Assembly: GCF_012726345.1 (NCBI RefSeq)
Contig: NZ_PTXN01000001.1
Span: forward strand, 460,654 to 524,653
DNA: 64,000 nt
DNA from: Marinomonas sp. UCMA 3892
GTDB lineage: Bacteria; Pseudomonadota; Gammaproteobacteria; Pseudomonadales; Marinomonadaceae
Direction of reading: 5' to 3'
Below the pieces are notes generated by a model. That model was given only the letters and a program-made list of their open reading frames with translations. It searched no databases and had not been told where the DNA came from. The translations under genes and the position numbers were made by a program. This document shows, one piece after another, positions 56,530 through 64,000 of the stretch. Each line of letters begins with the position of its first letter. Within the stretch, counting starts at the first letter, position 1.

Positions 56530-57378
56530 TTGAAATTATTACGATATGGTATTAAAGGGTCTGAGAAACCAGGTGTACTTGATGATCAGGGCCAAATTCG
56601 CGATCTATCTGGCTATATTGATGATATTTCTGGTAGCGCTTTAAGTGATGAGGCGATATCTAATTTGAGAAAGCTGGATTTGAATACCCTTCCTAAAGTG
56701 GCTGGAAATCCGCGTATTGGTTCATGTGTAAACCATGTTGGAAAGTTTATTTGTATTGGCTTGAACTATGCTGATCATGCCGCAGAGGCCAATATGCCAG
56801 TTCCAGAAGAGCCAATCATTTTCAACAAATGGACGAGCGCAATATCGGGCCCAAATGATGATGTTGAAATACCTATTGGCTCAACGAAAACAGATTGGGA
56901 AGTCGAGCTGGGTGTTGTTATCGGTAAAGCAGGGCGTTATATATCAGAGTCTGATGCAATGGATTATATTGCAGGGTACTGCGTTATCAATGACGTCTCT
57001 GAGCGTGAGTGGCAAATTGAACGTGGCGGCACTTGGGACAAGGGTAAAGGTTTTGATACGTTCGGCCCAATTGGCCCATGGTTAGTGACGAGAGATGAGG
57101 TTCCAAATCCTCATGAATTAGGATTGTGGTTGGAAGTTGATGGACATCGTTATCAAAACGGAAATACCAATACTTTGATTTTTAAGATCCCAGAAATTAT
57201 TGCCTATTTGAGCCGCTGCATGAGTCTGCAACCAGGTGACATTATTTCAACCGGTACTCCGCCGGGAGTGGGAATGGGGATTAAGCCTAATGCCGTTTAT
57301 TTGAAGCCTGGTCAGACAATGAAACTAGGAATAGATGGGCTTGGGGAGCAACAGCAGTTTACGGTTGCAGCAAAATAA
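56530..57378 (+). CDS. 2,4-diketo-3-deoxy sugar-acid hydrolase (short FAH family)
   Basis: A 282-residue FAH-family protein of the type often annotated ureidoglycolate lyase but shown in several bacteria to hydrolyse 2,4-diketo-3-deoxy-L-fuconate or the pentonate analogue to pyruvate plus lactate or glycolate. Conserved parts are FICIGLNYADHAAEANMPVP, the metal-binding TDWEVELGVVIGK, GYCVINDVSEREWQ and STGTPPGVGMG. It starts with TTG at 56530 behind GGAG and is the last gene of the rightward run. Confidence 0.85.
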   Translation: MKLLRYGIKGSEKPGVLDDQGQIRDLSGYIDDISGSALSDEAISNLRKLDLNTLPKVAGNPRIGSCVNHVGKFICIGLNYADHAAEANMPVPEEPIIFNKWTSAISGPNDDVEIPIGSTKTDWEVELGVVIGKAGRYISESDAMDYIAGYCVINDVSEREWQIERGGTWDKGKGFDTFGPIGPWLVTRDEVPNPHELGLWLEVDGHRYQNGNTNTLIFKIPEIIAYLSRCMSLQPGDIISTGTPPGVGMGIKPNAVYLKPGQTMKLGIDGLGEQQQFTVAAK

Positions 57379-57397
57379 TACGTAGAAACTGAAATGC

Positions 57398-57436
57398 AAA
57401 TTTGAGGCCTCCAGTTTACCCGGTGACCTCAAATTT
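57398..57436. terminator. Hairpin between converging genes
   Basis: Arms AAATTTGAGG (57398-57407) and CCTCAAATTT (57427-57436) are perfect complements. It lies between the FAH hydrolase and the SulP gene, which converge here, and can act in both directions. Confidence 0.75.
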
Positions 57437-57449
57437 ATTAGCTTAAATT

Positions 57450-59159
57450 CTAGCTATAGGTAATATCTTTAAACGCTTGGAATTGCGATAAATACACTTT
57501 GCCATTGAGGTGTTGCAGGAATCCGCTGCATTCTAGGTGATCCATTACTGGGCCTTTTACCTCCGAAAGCGAGAGTTTAATGTTCAAGCTTTTTAATTGC
57601 AGGTTCAGGGCTTCGAGCATTTCTAAGGCGCTGAAATCAATTTCATTCACTGCGCTGCATTGAATCACCACATGGTTAATTTCTTTGCGTTGGCTAATGG
57701 TGTCGATGATGTGATCTTCCAAAAACGTCGCGTTAGCAAAGAACAGACTCTCGTCTGGTCGTAAACAAAGCAATTCAGGTGAGGTTTCCACCTCATAGCG
57801 TTTCACATTACGAAAGTGTTCAGTGTCCTTGATTAAGCCAACTTCGGCCACGTGTGGTTTGGACGTACGATACAAATGCAAGGCAATAGACAACGCCACG
57901 CCAGAAGCCACGCCAACTTCCACACCCAGCAATAAAGTAATCACAATAGTCGCGAGCACTGCATAGAAATCACTACGGGAAAACTGCCATGTTTTTTTCA
58001 AGATAGAAAAATCTATCAGGGTTGTGACCGCCACAATGATGGTCGCCGCTAGTGTGGCTTTGGGCAAAAAGTACAGCATAGGCGTTAATAACAAAGACGC
58101 GATCATAATGCCAAGAGCCGTCATGATGCTGGCAAGCTGAGTCACCGCGCCGGCATCAAAGTTCACCACGGAACGAGAGAACCCACCAGTTACCGGAAAG
58201 CCACCAGATACACCCGACGCGATGTTGGCCGCACCTAAACCGATGAGTTCTTGGTTCGGTTTGACTTTTTCGCGTCTTTTAGCGCCTAAGGTTTTACCAA
58301 CCGAGATAGATTCTACGTAGCCAATGATCGAAATCATCAGCGCAGGCAAAGCGAGTTCTTTGATTAATTCCAGCGATGGCAAAGTGAATGTTAAACTCGG
58401 CAATCCTGCTGGAATGTGTCCTGTGATTGCTACGCCATGAGATTGCAAGTCATACAGATAGACAACCGCAAGGCTTGAAAGCACGCCGAGAATCGGAGCG
58501 GTTTTCGCCAACGACGCCGCTGATGCTTCGGGAACCTTTAGCATGATCAAAAAACGTTTCGCGTGACGACGAGCCAACAGCAAAAATGCGATCACAGAAA
58601 CGCCAATCACAAAGGTCATGGGTTTAAATTGACCGATGTTTTCCAGCATAGAAAGCAATTGCGTAACGACATTGTCGCCATGAGCTTGGATGCCCAAAAT
58701 GTGCTTTAACTGGCTCAGCGCAATGATGATTCCTGAGGCAGAAATAAACCCCGAAATCACTGAGTGAGAAAGCAGGTTAGTAACCATCCCAAGCTTCATT
58801 ACGCCCATGATTACCAACATGGCGCCAGATAATAGAGCGAGAGTGATCGCGCCAGTAAGGTAACTGGCAGTGCCTTGTTCGGCAATCACTGCGAGTGATG
58901 TCGCTGTCATGAGTGACGCCACGGCAACCGGGCCAACCGACAGTGATGTGCTGGTGCCAAATAAGGCGTACAAAACCAAAGGCAAGATACTGGAATATAA
59001 GCCTACTTCTGGTGGTACCCCAGCCAACATGGCGTAAGCCAGTGACTGAGGAATCAGCAACATGGTGACGATAAACGCCGCGGTGGCGTCTTGGCTAAAT
59101 TGCCCACGGTTATAGGTCTTTAGCCAAGACAGAGCGGGAATGAAACGTTCAATGGTCAT
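57450..59159 (-). CDS. SulP-family anion transporter with STAS domain
   Basis: About 569 residues: an N-terminal SulP membrane domain of 10-14 helices (DATAAFIVTMLLIPQSLAYAMLAGVPPEVGLYSSILPLVLYALFG read across residues 24-68; GFPVTGGFSRSVVNFDAGA) and a C-terminal STAS domain (VVIQCSAVNEIDFSALEMLEAL). Sulfate is the usual substrate; bicarbonate and other anions occur. I start at ATG 59159 (MTIERFIPALSW); the longer frame would run back into the SQR gene. In a sulfide-oxidation operon, moving sulfate or sulfite is a sensible role. Confidence 0.88.
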   Translation of the reverse strand: MTIERFIPALSWLKTYNRGQFSQDATAAFIVTMLLIPQSLAYAMLAGVPPEVGLYSSILPLVLYALFGTSTSLSVGPVAVASLMTATSLAVIAEQGTASYLTGAITLALLSGAMLVIMGVMKLGMVTNLLSHSVISGFISASGIIIALSQLKHILGIQAHGDNVVTQLLSMLENIGQFKPMTFVIGVSVIAFLLLARRHAKRFLIMLKVPEASAASLAKTAPILGVLSSLAVVYLYDLQSHGVAITGHIPAGLPSLTFTLPSLELIKELALPALMISIIGYVESISVGKTLGAKRREKVKPNQELIGLGAANIASGVSGGFPVTGGFSRSVVNFDAGAVTQLASIMTALGIMIASLLLTPMLYFLPKATLAATIIVAVTTLIDFSILKKTWQFSRSDFYAVLATIVITLLLGVEVGVASGVALSIALHLYRTSKPHVAEVGLIKDTEHFRNVKRYEVETSPELLCLRPDESLFFANATFLEDHIIDTISQRKEINHVVIQCSAVNEIDFSALEMLEALNLQLKSLNIKLSLSEVKGPVMDHLECSGFLQHLNGKVYLSQFQAFKDITYS

Positions 59160-59172
59160 CTTGAAGCTCTCG

Positions 59173-60792
59173 TTACTTACGCATTGTTGGTTTAACAAAC
59201 CATTCATAGCCTTTCAGCATGCCGTGCCAGTAGAAAGGAGGCAGTAAGTCTTCTTTCAGCACCCAAGCGAGATAGGTGGGTTTGGTACCATCGTTCAGCC
59301 ATGTCGGGAAGGTTGGTAGCAGCTTTCCGCCGTAACCAAATTCCGCCAAGACAATCTTGCCGCGCTCAACGGTAAGTGGGCAGGAGCCGTAGCCGTCGTA
59401 GATGGCTCTTATCGTATTTCCGTCGATAGCATCGGCAATATTTTGTGCCACGACAGGTGCTTGTTTACGAGCCGCCGCCATGGTTTTTGCGTTTGGCGTA
59501 TTACTTACATCACCTAATGACCAAATATTTTTGAATGAGGTATGTTGCAAGGTTTCTTTATCGACATCGACCCAGCCAGCTGCATCAACTAATGGACTAT
59601 TACGAATGAAGTCTGGTGCAGTTTGTGGTGGGCAAACATGCAACATATCGAACTCGGTCTCTACGATGCTTTTCTCGCCATCTTTGTTTGTGGTGGCAAA
59701 ATAGGCGCGTTTATTTGGACCGTCCACTTTGACTAGGTTGTGAGTGAAGTGAGTATTAACTTGGTATTTTTGAATATAACTTTCCAAAGCAGGAACATAT
59801 TCAGGCACTCCAAATAATACAGCGCCCGCATTGTAAAAAGACACGTTAATGTCTTTTTGCTTGTCGTTCTTCAACCAATGGTCACAAGATAGATACATGG
59901 CTTTTTGTGGCGCGCCGGCGCATTTGATCGGCATTGGCGGTTGGGTGAATACGGCTTTGCCACCGTTTAAATTTTTCACCAATTCCCATGTATAAGGTGC
60001 TAAGTCGTAACGATAATTTGAGGTCACACCGTTGCGACCTAAAGTGTCTGATAAGCCTTCAATGGCGTCCCAATTAAGCTTGATACCAGCCGCTACGACT
60101 AGGTATTGATAAGCTATTTTCTGACCGTTTTCGAGCACTACTTGGTTCTCATTTGGCAAGAAAGTTTTTACCGCTTCTTTTAGCCATTTTGTGTGTGCTG
60201 GAATAACATCAGCCATGTTGCGGCGCGTATTTGGTGCTTTAAACACACCGCCGCCGACAAGTGTCCAACCGGGCTGATAAAAATGACTTTCGGCTGGATC
60301 AATCAAACAAATTTTCAAGCCAGGTTTGCGTTTTAATAAACTAGCGGCAGTTGAAATACCGGCTGAGCCTGCACCGACTACTACAACATCGTATTGGGCT
60401 GTTGTTTTATTGTCTTCTTTAGATGGTGCTTTGTCGTCTTGTGCGATAGGTGTTTCGGTCGTTGAAGCGTCCTGAGCCGCTTGCCAAATTTGGCTGGAGC
60501 GATTACCCGTTCGGCAATAAGCGTGAACATTTTCGGCATTTTGTATTGCAGCTTGAAAAGCAGTTATGTCCGAAGCCGTCATTTGCCCGCCAGCAAACGG
60601 AATGTGTTTAGCTTTGATATTTTTTTCTTCTGCATAAGCGGCAACATCAGCAAAAGGTAGTTGTCCTTCCTCTTCACCATCTGGTCGATTACAAATGATA
60701 AGCGTGACACCAGATTCTGCTAAAGCGTCCACATCGTCTAAGCTGATCTGCTCAGATACGGAATAGTTGTCTGTGATTTTTTTGCGTAACAT
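59173..60792 (-). CDS. Fusion of a DUF442 sulfur-transferase-like domain and sulfide:quinone oxidoreductase
   Basis: About 539 residues in two parts. Residues 1-110 are a DUF442 (TIGR01244) phosphatase-fold domain with CRTGNRS at 93-99. After a polar linker (about 110-130), a flavoprotein follows with DVVVVGAGSAGISTAASLL, and the type II SQR cysteines in PIKCAGAPQK and LHVCPPQTAPD, then WSLGDVSNTPNAKT. SQR oxidises sulfide to sulfane sulfur and reduces quinone at the membrane. I use ATG 60792; GTG 60804 is in frame. The fused domain may take the persulfide from SQR. Confidence 0.88.
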   Translation of the reverse strand: MLRKKITDNYSVSEQISLDDVDALAESGVTLIICNRPDGEEEGQLPFADVAAYAEEKNIKAKHIPFAGGQMTASDITAFQAAIQNAENVHAYCRTGNRSSQIWQAAQDASTTETPIAQDDKAPSKEDNKTTAQYDVVVVGAGSAGISTAASLLKRKPGLKICLIDPAESHFYQPGWTLVGGGVFKAPNTRRNMADVIPAHTKWLKEAVKTFLPNENQVVLENGQKIAYQYLVVAAGIKLNWDAIEGLSDTLGRNGVTSNYRYDLAPYTWELVKNLNGGKAVFTQPPMPIKCAGAPQKAMYLSCDHWLKNDKQKDINVSFYNAGAVLFGVPEYVPALESYIQKYQVNTHFTHNLVKVDGPNKRAYFATTNKDGEKSIVETEFDMLHVCPPQTAPDFIRNSPLVDAAGWVDVDKETLQHTSFKNIWSLGDVSNTPNAKTMAAARKQAPVVAQNIADAIDGNTIRAIYDGYGSCPLTVERGKIVLAEFGYGGKLLPTFPTWLNDGTKPTYLAWVLKEDLLPPFYWHGMLKGYEWFVKPTMRK

Positions 60793-60821
60793 GGTTGTTC
60801 TCACTCTATATAATTATTATT

Positions 60822-60843
60822 TAGCCTAATGGTCATTAGGCTA
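60822..60843 (-). terminator. Hairpin between the MBL gene and the SQR-fusion gene
   Basis: A perfect 9-bp stem, TAGCCTAAT-GGTC-ATTAGGCTA, in the 81-bp gap of the operon. Without a T-run it is more likely to trim or stabilise mRNA than to end transcription. Confidence 0.5.
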
Positions 60844-60873
60844 TTTATAGTTAGTTGCTATTGTCGTTACGGT

Positions 60874-61755
60874 TTATTTGAACGCATTCAACGGAATTTT
60901 TAAGTAAGACAAACCATTGTCTTCCGGTTCTGGCAGATGTCCTGCTCTCATATTGATTTGCAGTGATGGCAAAATCAGGCGAGGCATGGCTAATGTTTTG
61001 TCGCGGGTTTCACGTAAATCTACAAAGGTCGATTTGCTGATGCCTTGTTTAACGTGAATGTTCAATTCACGCTGCGCTTTTACGGTAGTTTCATATTCCA
61101 ATTCACGGCCATTCGGGCAGTAGTCATGGCACATGAAAATGCGGTGATCTTCTGGTAGTGCCAGGATTTTTTGTACGGAATCGAACAATATACCTGCGTC
61201 GCCACCGGGGAAATCAGCACGTGCGGTGCCGGCATCTGGCATGAACAAGGTATCACCAACAAATACGGCGTCACCTAAAACATGGGTGAAGCAAGCTGGC
61301 GTATGGCCCGGTGTGTGGAGTGCTGTACATTGCATTTCACCAATTTGAAATTGCTCGCCATCTTCGAATAAAAAGTCAAACTGCGAACCGTCATGTAAGA
61401 AGTCAGCACCTTCGTTGAATACTTTGGCAAAGGTTTCTTGAACTGTGGTGATTTGTTCGCCAATACCAATTTTGCCGCCGACTTTGCTTTGAATGTATGG
61501 CGCAGCAGAAATATGGTCTGCATGGACGTGAGTTTCAATTAACCATTCCACTTTTAGTTTGTGGGTGGTGACGTACGCAATAATTTCGTCAGCACCTTTA
61601 TGAGAAGTACCGCCAGAGGCATAGTCAAAATCCAATACACTGTCGACAATGGCACAGCTAGAAGACGCTGGATCTTTAACGACATAAGAGAAAGTATTGG
61701 AGTCTTTATCAAAAAAAGCCGCTACATCAGGCTTGGTTACAATCGTGTTTGTCAT
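60874..61755 (-). CDS. Metallo-beta-lactamase-fold persulfide dioxygenase-like protein
   Basis: A 293-residue MBL-fold hydrolase. The metal motif is ETHVHADHISAAP (about residue 75), further ligands are in LHTPGHTPACF and GDTLFMPDAGTARADFPGGD, and FMCHDYCPNGRELEYET closes the site. It belongs with the ETHE1/PDO/Blh group, which oxidise glutathione persulfide to sulfite. It is the first gene of the sulfide operon and lies 63 bp downstream of the likely transcription start of a sigma-54 promoter. Confidence 0.88.
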   Translation of the reverse strand: MTNTIVTKPDVAAFFDKDSNTFSYVVKDPASSSCAIVDSVLDFDYASGGTSHKGADEIIAYVTTHKLKVEWLIETHVHADHISAAPYIQSKVGGKIGIGEQITTVQETFAKVFNEGADFLHDGSQFDFLFEDGEQFQIGEMQCTALHTPGHTPACFTHVLGDAVFVGDTLFMPDAGTARADFPGGDAGILFDSVQKILALPEDHRIFMCHDYCPNGRELEYETTVKAQRELNIHVKQGISKSTFVDLRETRDKTLAMPRLILPSLQINMRAGHLPEPEDNGLSYLKIPLNAFK

Positions 61756-61827
61756 GTTTCACCTCGTTATCAAATTTTCCACACGTTCAAATAGTCTATT
61801 TATTTGATGGATTTATAGGTTAAGTAA

Positions 61828-61843
61828 GGCAGAAAGTGTGCCA
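61828..61843 (-). promoter_or_regulatory. Sigma-54 promoter for the sulfide-oxidation operon
   Basis: On the minus strand the sequence is TGGCAC-ACTTT-CTGC, matching the -24/-12 consensus TGGCAC-N5-TTGC at all but one position with the exact spacing. It is 73 bp upstream of the MBL gene and faces it, with a sigma-54 activator gene on the other side. Confidence 0.85.
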
Positions 61844-61982
61844 AGGTTTTATCTTTTAATTAACTATTTGAAATATAAAGAATTAATTTTTAATAAGAAG
61901 AAAGTTTTTAAATTAGAATTGACTAATGTTTTGGTGGTTGTCATATTTGGCGTTAAATTTTGACAAAAATGGCAAATACTTT

Positions 61983-63335
61983 ATGAATATCATCGCATCC
62001 GATTCTTCTTCCTTTGATGGACTCGCCAGCATGTTAGAAGGCTACGATTGTCCTGCTATTTTAGTATCGGTGGATTATCGAATTCTTGCCATTAATCAGC
62101 ATTATCGAGAAGAATTTGGTGATGTTCCTTTGCAGCAGAACAAGCGTTGCTTTGAAGTTTCCCATGGCTACAGCGTGCCTTGTGATGAAGCGGGTGAGGA
62201 TTGTCCTTTGTCGGCAACCTTGCAATCAGGCCGCAAAGAACGAGTGCTGCATATCCACCAAACGCCAAGAGGCAAAGAGCACGTCGATGTAGAAATGCTG
62301 CCGATTCATGACAGCCAAGGGCAATTGCTATTTTTTGTCGAGCTGCTGCGTTCAGTGTCGGTGGCCAGCGTCCAAGACAGCAGCAAAAAATTGGTGGGCT
62401 CGAGTAAATCCTTTAATCGAATGTTAGAAAAAATTACTCGTGTTAGTCACAGCGACGCGTCTGTTTTACTACTTGGAGAATCCGGTAGCGGTAAAGAACT
62501 GGTCGCGCACGCGGTTCACCAAGGCGGTCATAGAGCGAATAATTCCATGGTGACATTGGAGTGCGCAGGGCTGACGGATTCTTTGTTTGAAAGCGAGCTG
62601 TTTGGTCATGTCAAAGGCTCGTTCACTGGCGCGCACAGTAACCGAGTAGGTTTAGTTGAGCTGGCTAATGGCGGTACGCTGTTTTTAGACGAAATCGGCG
62701 ATGTTCCGCTATCAATGCAAGTTAAGCTATTGCGACTCATTGAAACTGGGGCATTTCGTCCGGTTGGTTCTTCAACTGTTAAGCACACTAATTTTCGATT
62801 AATTTGTGCGACTCACAAAAATTTAGCACAAATGGTGAAAGCAGGTGAGTTCCGCCAAGATTTATACTATCGGATCAACGTGTTTCCAATACATGTGCCT
62901 TCCTTAAGAGAACGACAAGATGACTTAGTCTTGTTAACCAACACCTTGTTAAAACGTATTAGTGAGCGAAAGGAATACCATCTTACTGATTCGGCGATGC
63001 AAGTATTAAAGCAATACGATTTCCCTGGCAATATTCGAGAGCTAAGTAACATCCTCAATCGCGCAACACTTTTAACTGATACGAATATGATTGAGCGAAG
63101 CACTATTCAAGAATGTTTGGAGATCGATCGTGAGCTTGATCCGCTGGTGGATACTTCATCAGCTTCTCAATCGTTAAGTATTACTGATGCTGGTGAAGAC
63201 AAAGAATGGCTGGACTTAAAAACTGCAGAAAAACGCTACTTATCAGAACTCATGGCATTTCATCATGACGATAAAGAGCAGGTCGCCAAGGTCGCAGGAA
63301 TCAGCCTGCGATCCTTGTATCGGAAGTTAGAATAG
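61983..63335 (+). CDS. fisR: Sigma-54-dependent activator, FisR-like sulfane-sulfur sensor
   Basis: A 450-residue activator. An N-terminal PAS-like sensor (about 20-125) carries Cys56, Cys67 and Cys74. The AAA+ domain has Walker A GESGSGKEL, the sigma-54 contact loop GSFTGA, Walker B GTLFLDEIGD and the arginine region RQDLYYRINVFPI. A Fis-type helix-turn-helix ends the protein (DKEQVAKVAGISLRSLYRKLE). The 11- and 7-residue spacing of the cysteines equals that described for FisR, which activates sqr/pdo genes on sensing persulfide. ATG 61983 is the likely start. Confidence 0.87.
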   Translation: MNIIASDSSSFDGLASMLEGYDCPAILVSVDYRILAINQHYREEFGDVPLQQNKRCFEVSHGYSVPCDEAGEDCPLSATLQSGRKERVLHIHQTPRGKEHVDVEMLPIHDSQGQLLFFVELLRSVSVASVQDSSKKLVGSSKSFNRMLEKITRVSHSDASVLLLGESGSGKELVAHAVHQGGHRANNSMVTLECAGLTDSLFESELFGHVKGSFTGAHSNRVGLVELANGGTLFLDEIGDVPLSMQVKLLRLIETGAFRPVGSSTVKHTNFRLICATHKNLAQMVKAGEFRQDLYYRINVFPIHVPSLRERQDDLVLLTNTLLKRISERKEYHLTDSAMQVLKQYDFPGNIRELSNILNRATLLTDTNMIERSTIQECLEIDRELDPLVDTSSASQSLSITDAGEDKEWLDLKTAEKRYLSELMAFHHDDKEQVAKVAGISLRSLYRKLE

Positions 63336-63471
63336 TTGGTTTTTTTCAGGATATTTTACATAAAGTATCAAAAAAAATGCTTTATGGTTTAAATAAGATA
63401 CTTGTAGTTGAGTTTGTGTCGCCTTGAATCCTTACTATAACGACTCTAAAGGTTAAAACAGTAAGGTGAAA

Positions 63472-64000
63472 ATGATGAATAAAGTATTTCTTATGACAGC
63501 AGCGTTAAGCAGCTTAGTATCCATGAGCAGCAATGCATTTGAACTTACAAGCCAAGATATTCAAGAGGGGCAAAAGATGCCACATGCTTTTGAGTTTAAC
63601 AGTTTTGGTTGTAACGGAGATAATAAATCACCCCAACTAAAGTGGGCCGATGCGCCTAAAGGCACGAAAAGTTACGCTATTACCGTGTACGACCCAGATG
63701 CACCGTCTGGTAGTGGTTGGTGGCATTGGTCAGCGTTTAATATTCCGGCTTCGGTTACGTCTTTGGATCAAGGTGCAGATTTAACTAAGCTTGGTGCGAC
63801 AGAACTGAAATCAGATTACGGTAGCGTTGGCTTTGGTGGTTTCTGCCCTCCAAAGGGCGATAATATGCATCGTTATCAGTTTACTGTTTGGGCGTTGCCT
63901 GTGGAGAAGCTGGATTTAAATGCTGATGCTTCAGCTGCGTTAGCAGGTTTCACGGTCCGCAGTATGGCAATTGGTAAGGCTATGTTGGTCGCACCTTATA
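63472..64000 (+). CDS. YbhB/YbcL-type PEBP-family protein, exported (3' end outside window)
   Basis: A partial gene running to the window end. A signal peptide (to about residue 23, SSNA) is followed by a PEBP/Raf-kinase-inhibitor-like domain: CNGDNKSPQLKWADAPKGTKSYAI, YDPDAPSGSGWWHWSAFNIP, and GGFCPPKGDNMHRYQFTVWAL. The DPDAP and GD-x-HRY segments form the ligand site of the family. The bacterial function is unknown. ATG is at 63472 or 63475 behind TAAGGTG. Confidence 0.88.
   Translation, partial: MMNKVFLMTAALSSLVSMSSNAFELTSQDIQEGQKMPHAFEFNSFGCNGDNKSPQLKWADAPKGTKSYAITVYDPDAPSGSGWWHWSAFNIPASVTSLDQGADLTKLGATELKSDYGSVGFGGFCPPKGDNMHRYQFTVWALPVEKLDLNADASAALAGFTVRSMAIGKAMLVAPY

Noticed and set aside
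56530-57378. Ureidoglycolate lyase
   Set aside because: No purine-degradation genes are nearby, while an SDR and sugar-acid genes are; the diketo-acid hydrolase reading fits better.
59160-59207. An N-terminal extension of the SulP gene
   Set aside because: It overlaps the SQR-fusion gene and the family begins at the ATG at 59159.
63336-63471. A terminator after fisR
   Set aside because: Only a 7-bp CATAAAG/CTTTATG stem without a T-run is present, too weak to call.

Overview
The window looks like chromosomal DNA of a marine gammaproteobacterium, most likely a Marinomonas-like member of the Oceanospirillales. That placement is an inference from gene content and arrangement (TRAP sugar-acid transport, heme uptake, sulfide oxidation, short palindromic intergenic repeats); no rRNA or other marker gene is present. 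I see no tRNA, rRNA, CRISPR array or phage genes.

1-4.1 kb is a mobile-element junction. A frameshifted HEPN-type gene is followed by an IS110-family element that has been split by an IS66-family element (8-bp target duplication, 24-bp terminal repeats). The IS110 element sits inside a REP-like palindromic repeat, and the noncoding stretch ahead of its transposase contains segments that match both its own ends and its insertion site, in the order expected of a bridge RNA. An unoccupied copy of the target lies about 70 bp away.

4.2-34.2 kb is a surface-polysaccharide locus (O-antigen or exopolysaccharide). It holds GDP-mannose genes (manC, manB), a Wzx flippase, an AT-rich CDP-sugar module (rfbF, rfbG, a 3,5-epimerase, a C-methyltransferase, an aminotransferase and two hexapeptide acyltransferases), a UDP-glucose dehydrogenase module, a decayed IS5-family remnant, GDP-fucose genes (gmd, fcl), several glycosyltransferases, a WcaJ-type initiating transferase and a Wzy/WaaL-type membrane protein. 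After these come an FKBP isomerase, a frameshifted PIG-L deacetylase, a further glycosyltransferase and a LysO-type exporter.

34.3-37.7 kb holds an AbiEi/AbiEii toxin-antitoxin pair behind a perfect 17-bp inverted repeat, then a MATE exporter, with REP-like repeats on both sides. 37.7-43.8 kb is a heme-uptake operon (receptor, HmuS, HmuT, HmuU, HmuV) with two Fur-box-like sites. 44-47 kb has a small cupin and a large exported protein of unknown function.

47-57.4 kb is a sugar-acid catabolic locus: a TRAP transporter, an IlvD/Edd dehydratase and an FAH-family dehydratase diverge from a LysR regulator, a 2-oxoglutarate semialdehyde dehydrogenase, an SDR and a second FAH-family hydrolase. This supplies enzymes for two alternative fates of a 2-keto-3-deoxy acid.

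57.4-63.3 kb is a sulfide/persulfide module: a persulfide-dioxygenase-like MBL protein, a DUF442-sulfide:quinone oxidoreductase fusion and a SulP transporter, divergent from a sigma-54 activator with the cysteine spacing of FisR and a matching sigma-54 promoter. The window ends inside a PEBP-family gene.
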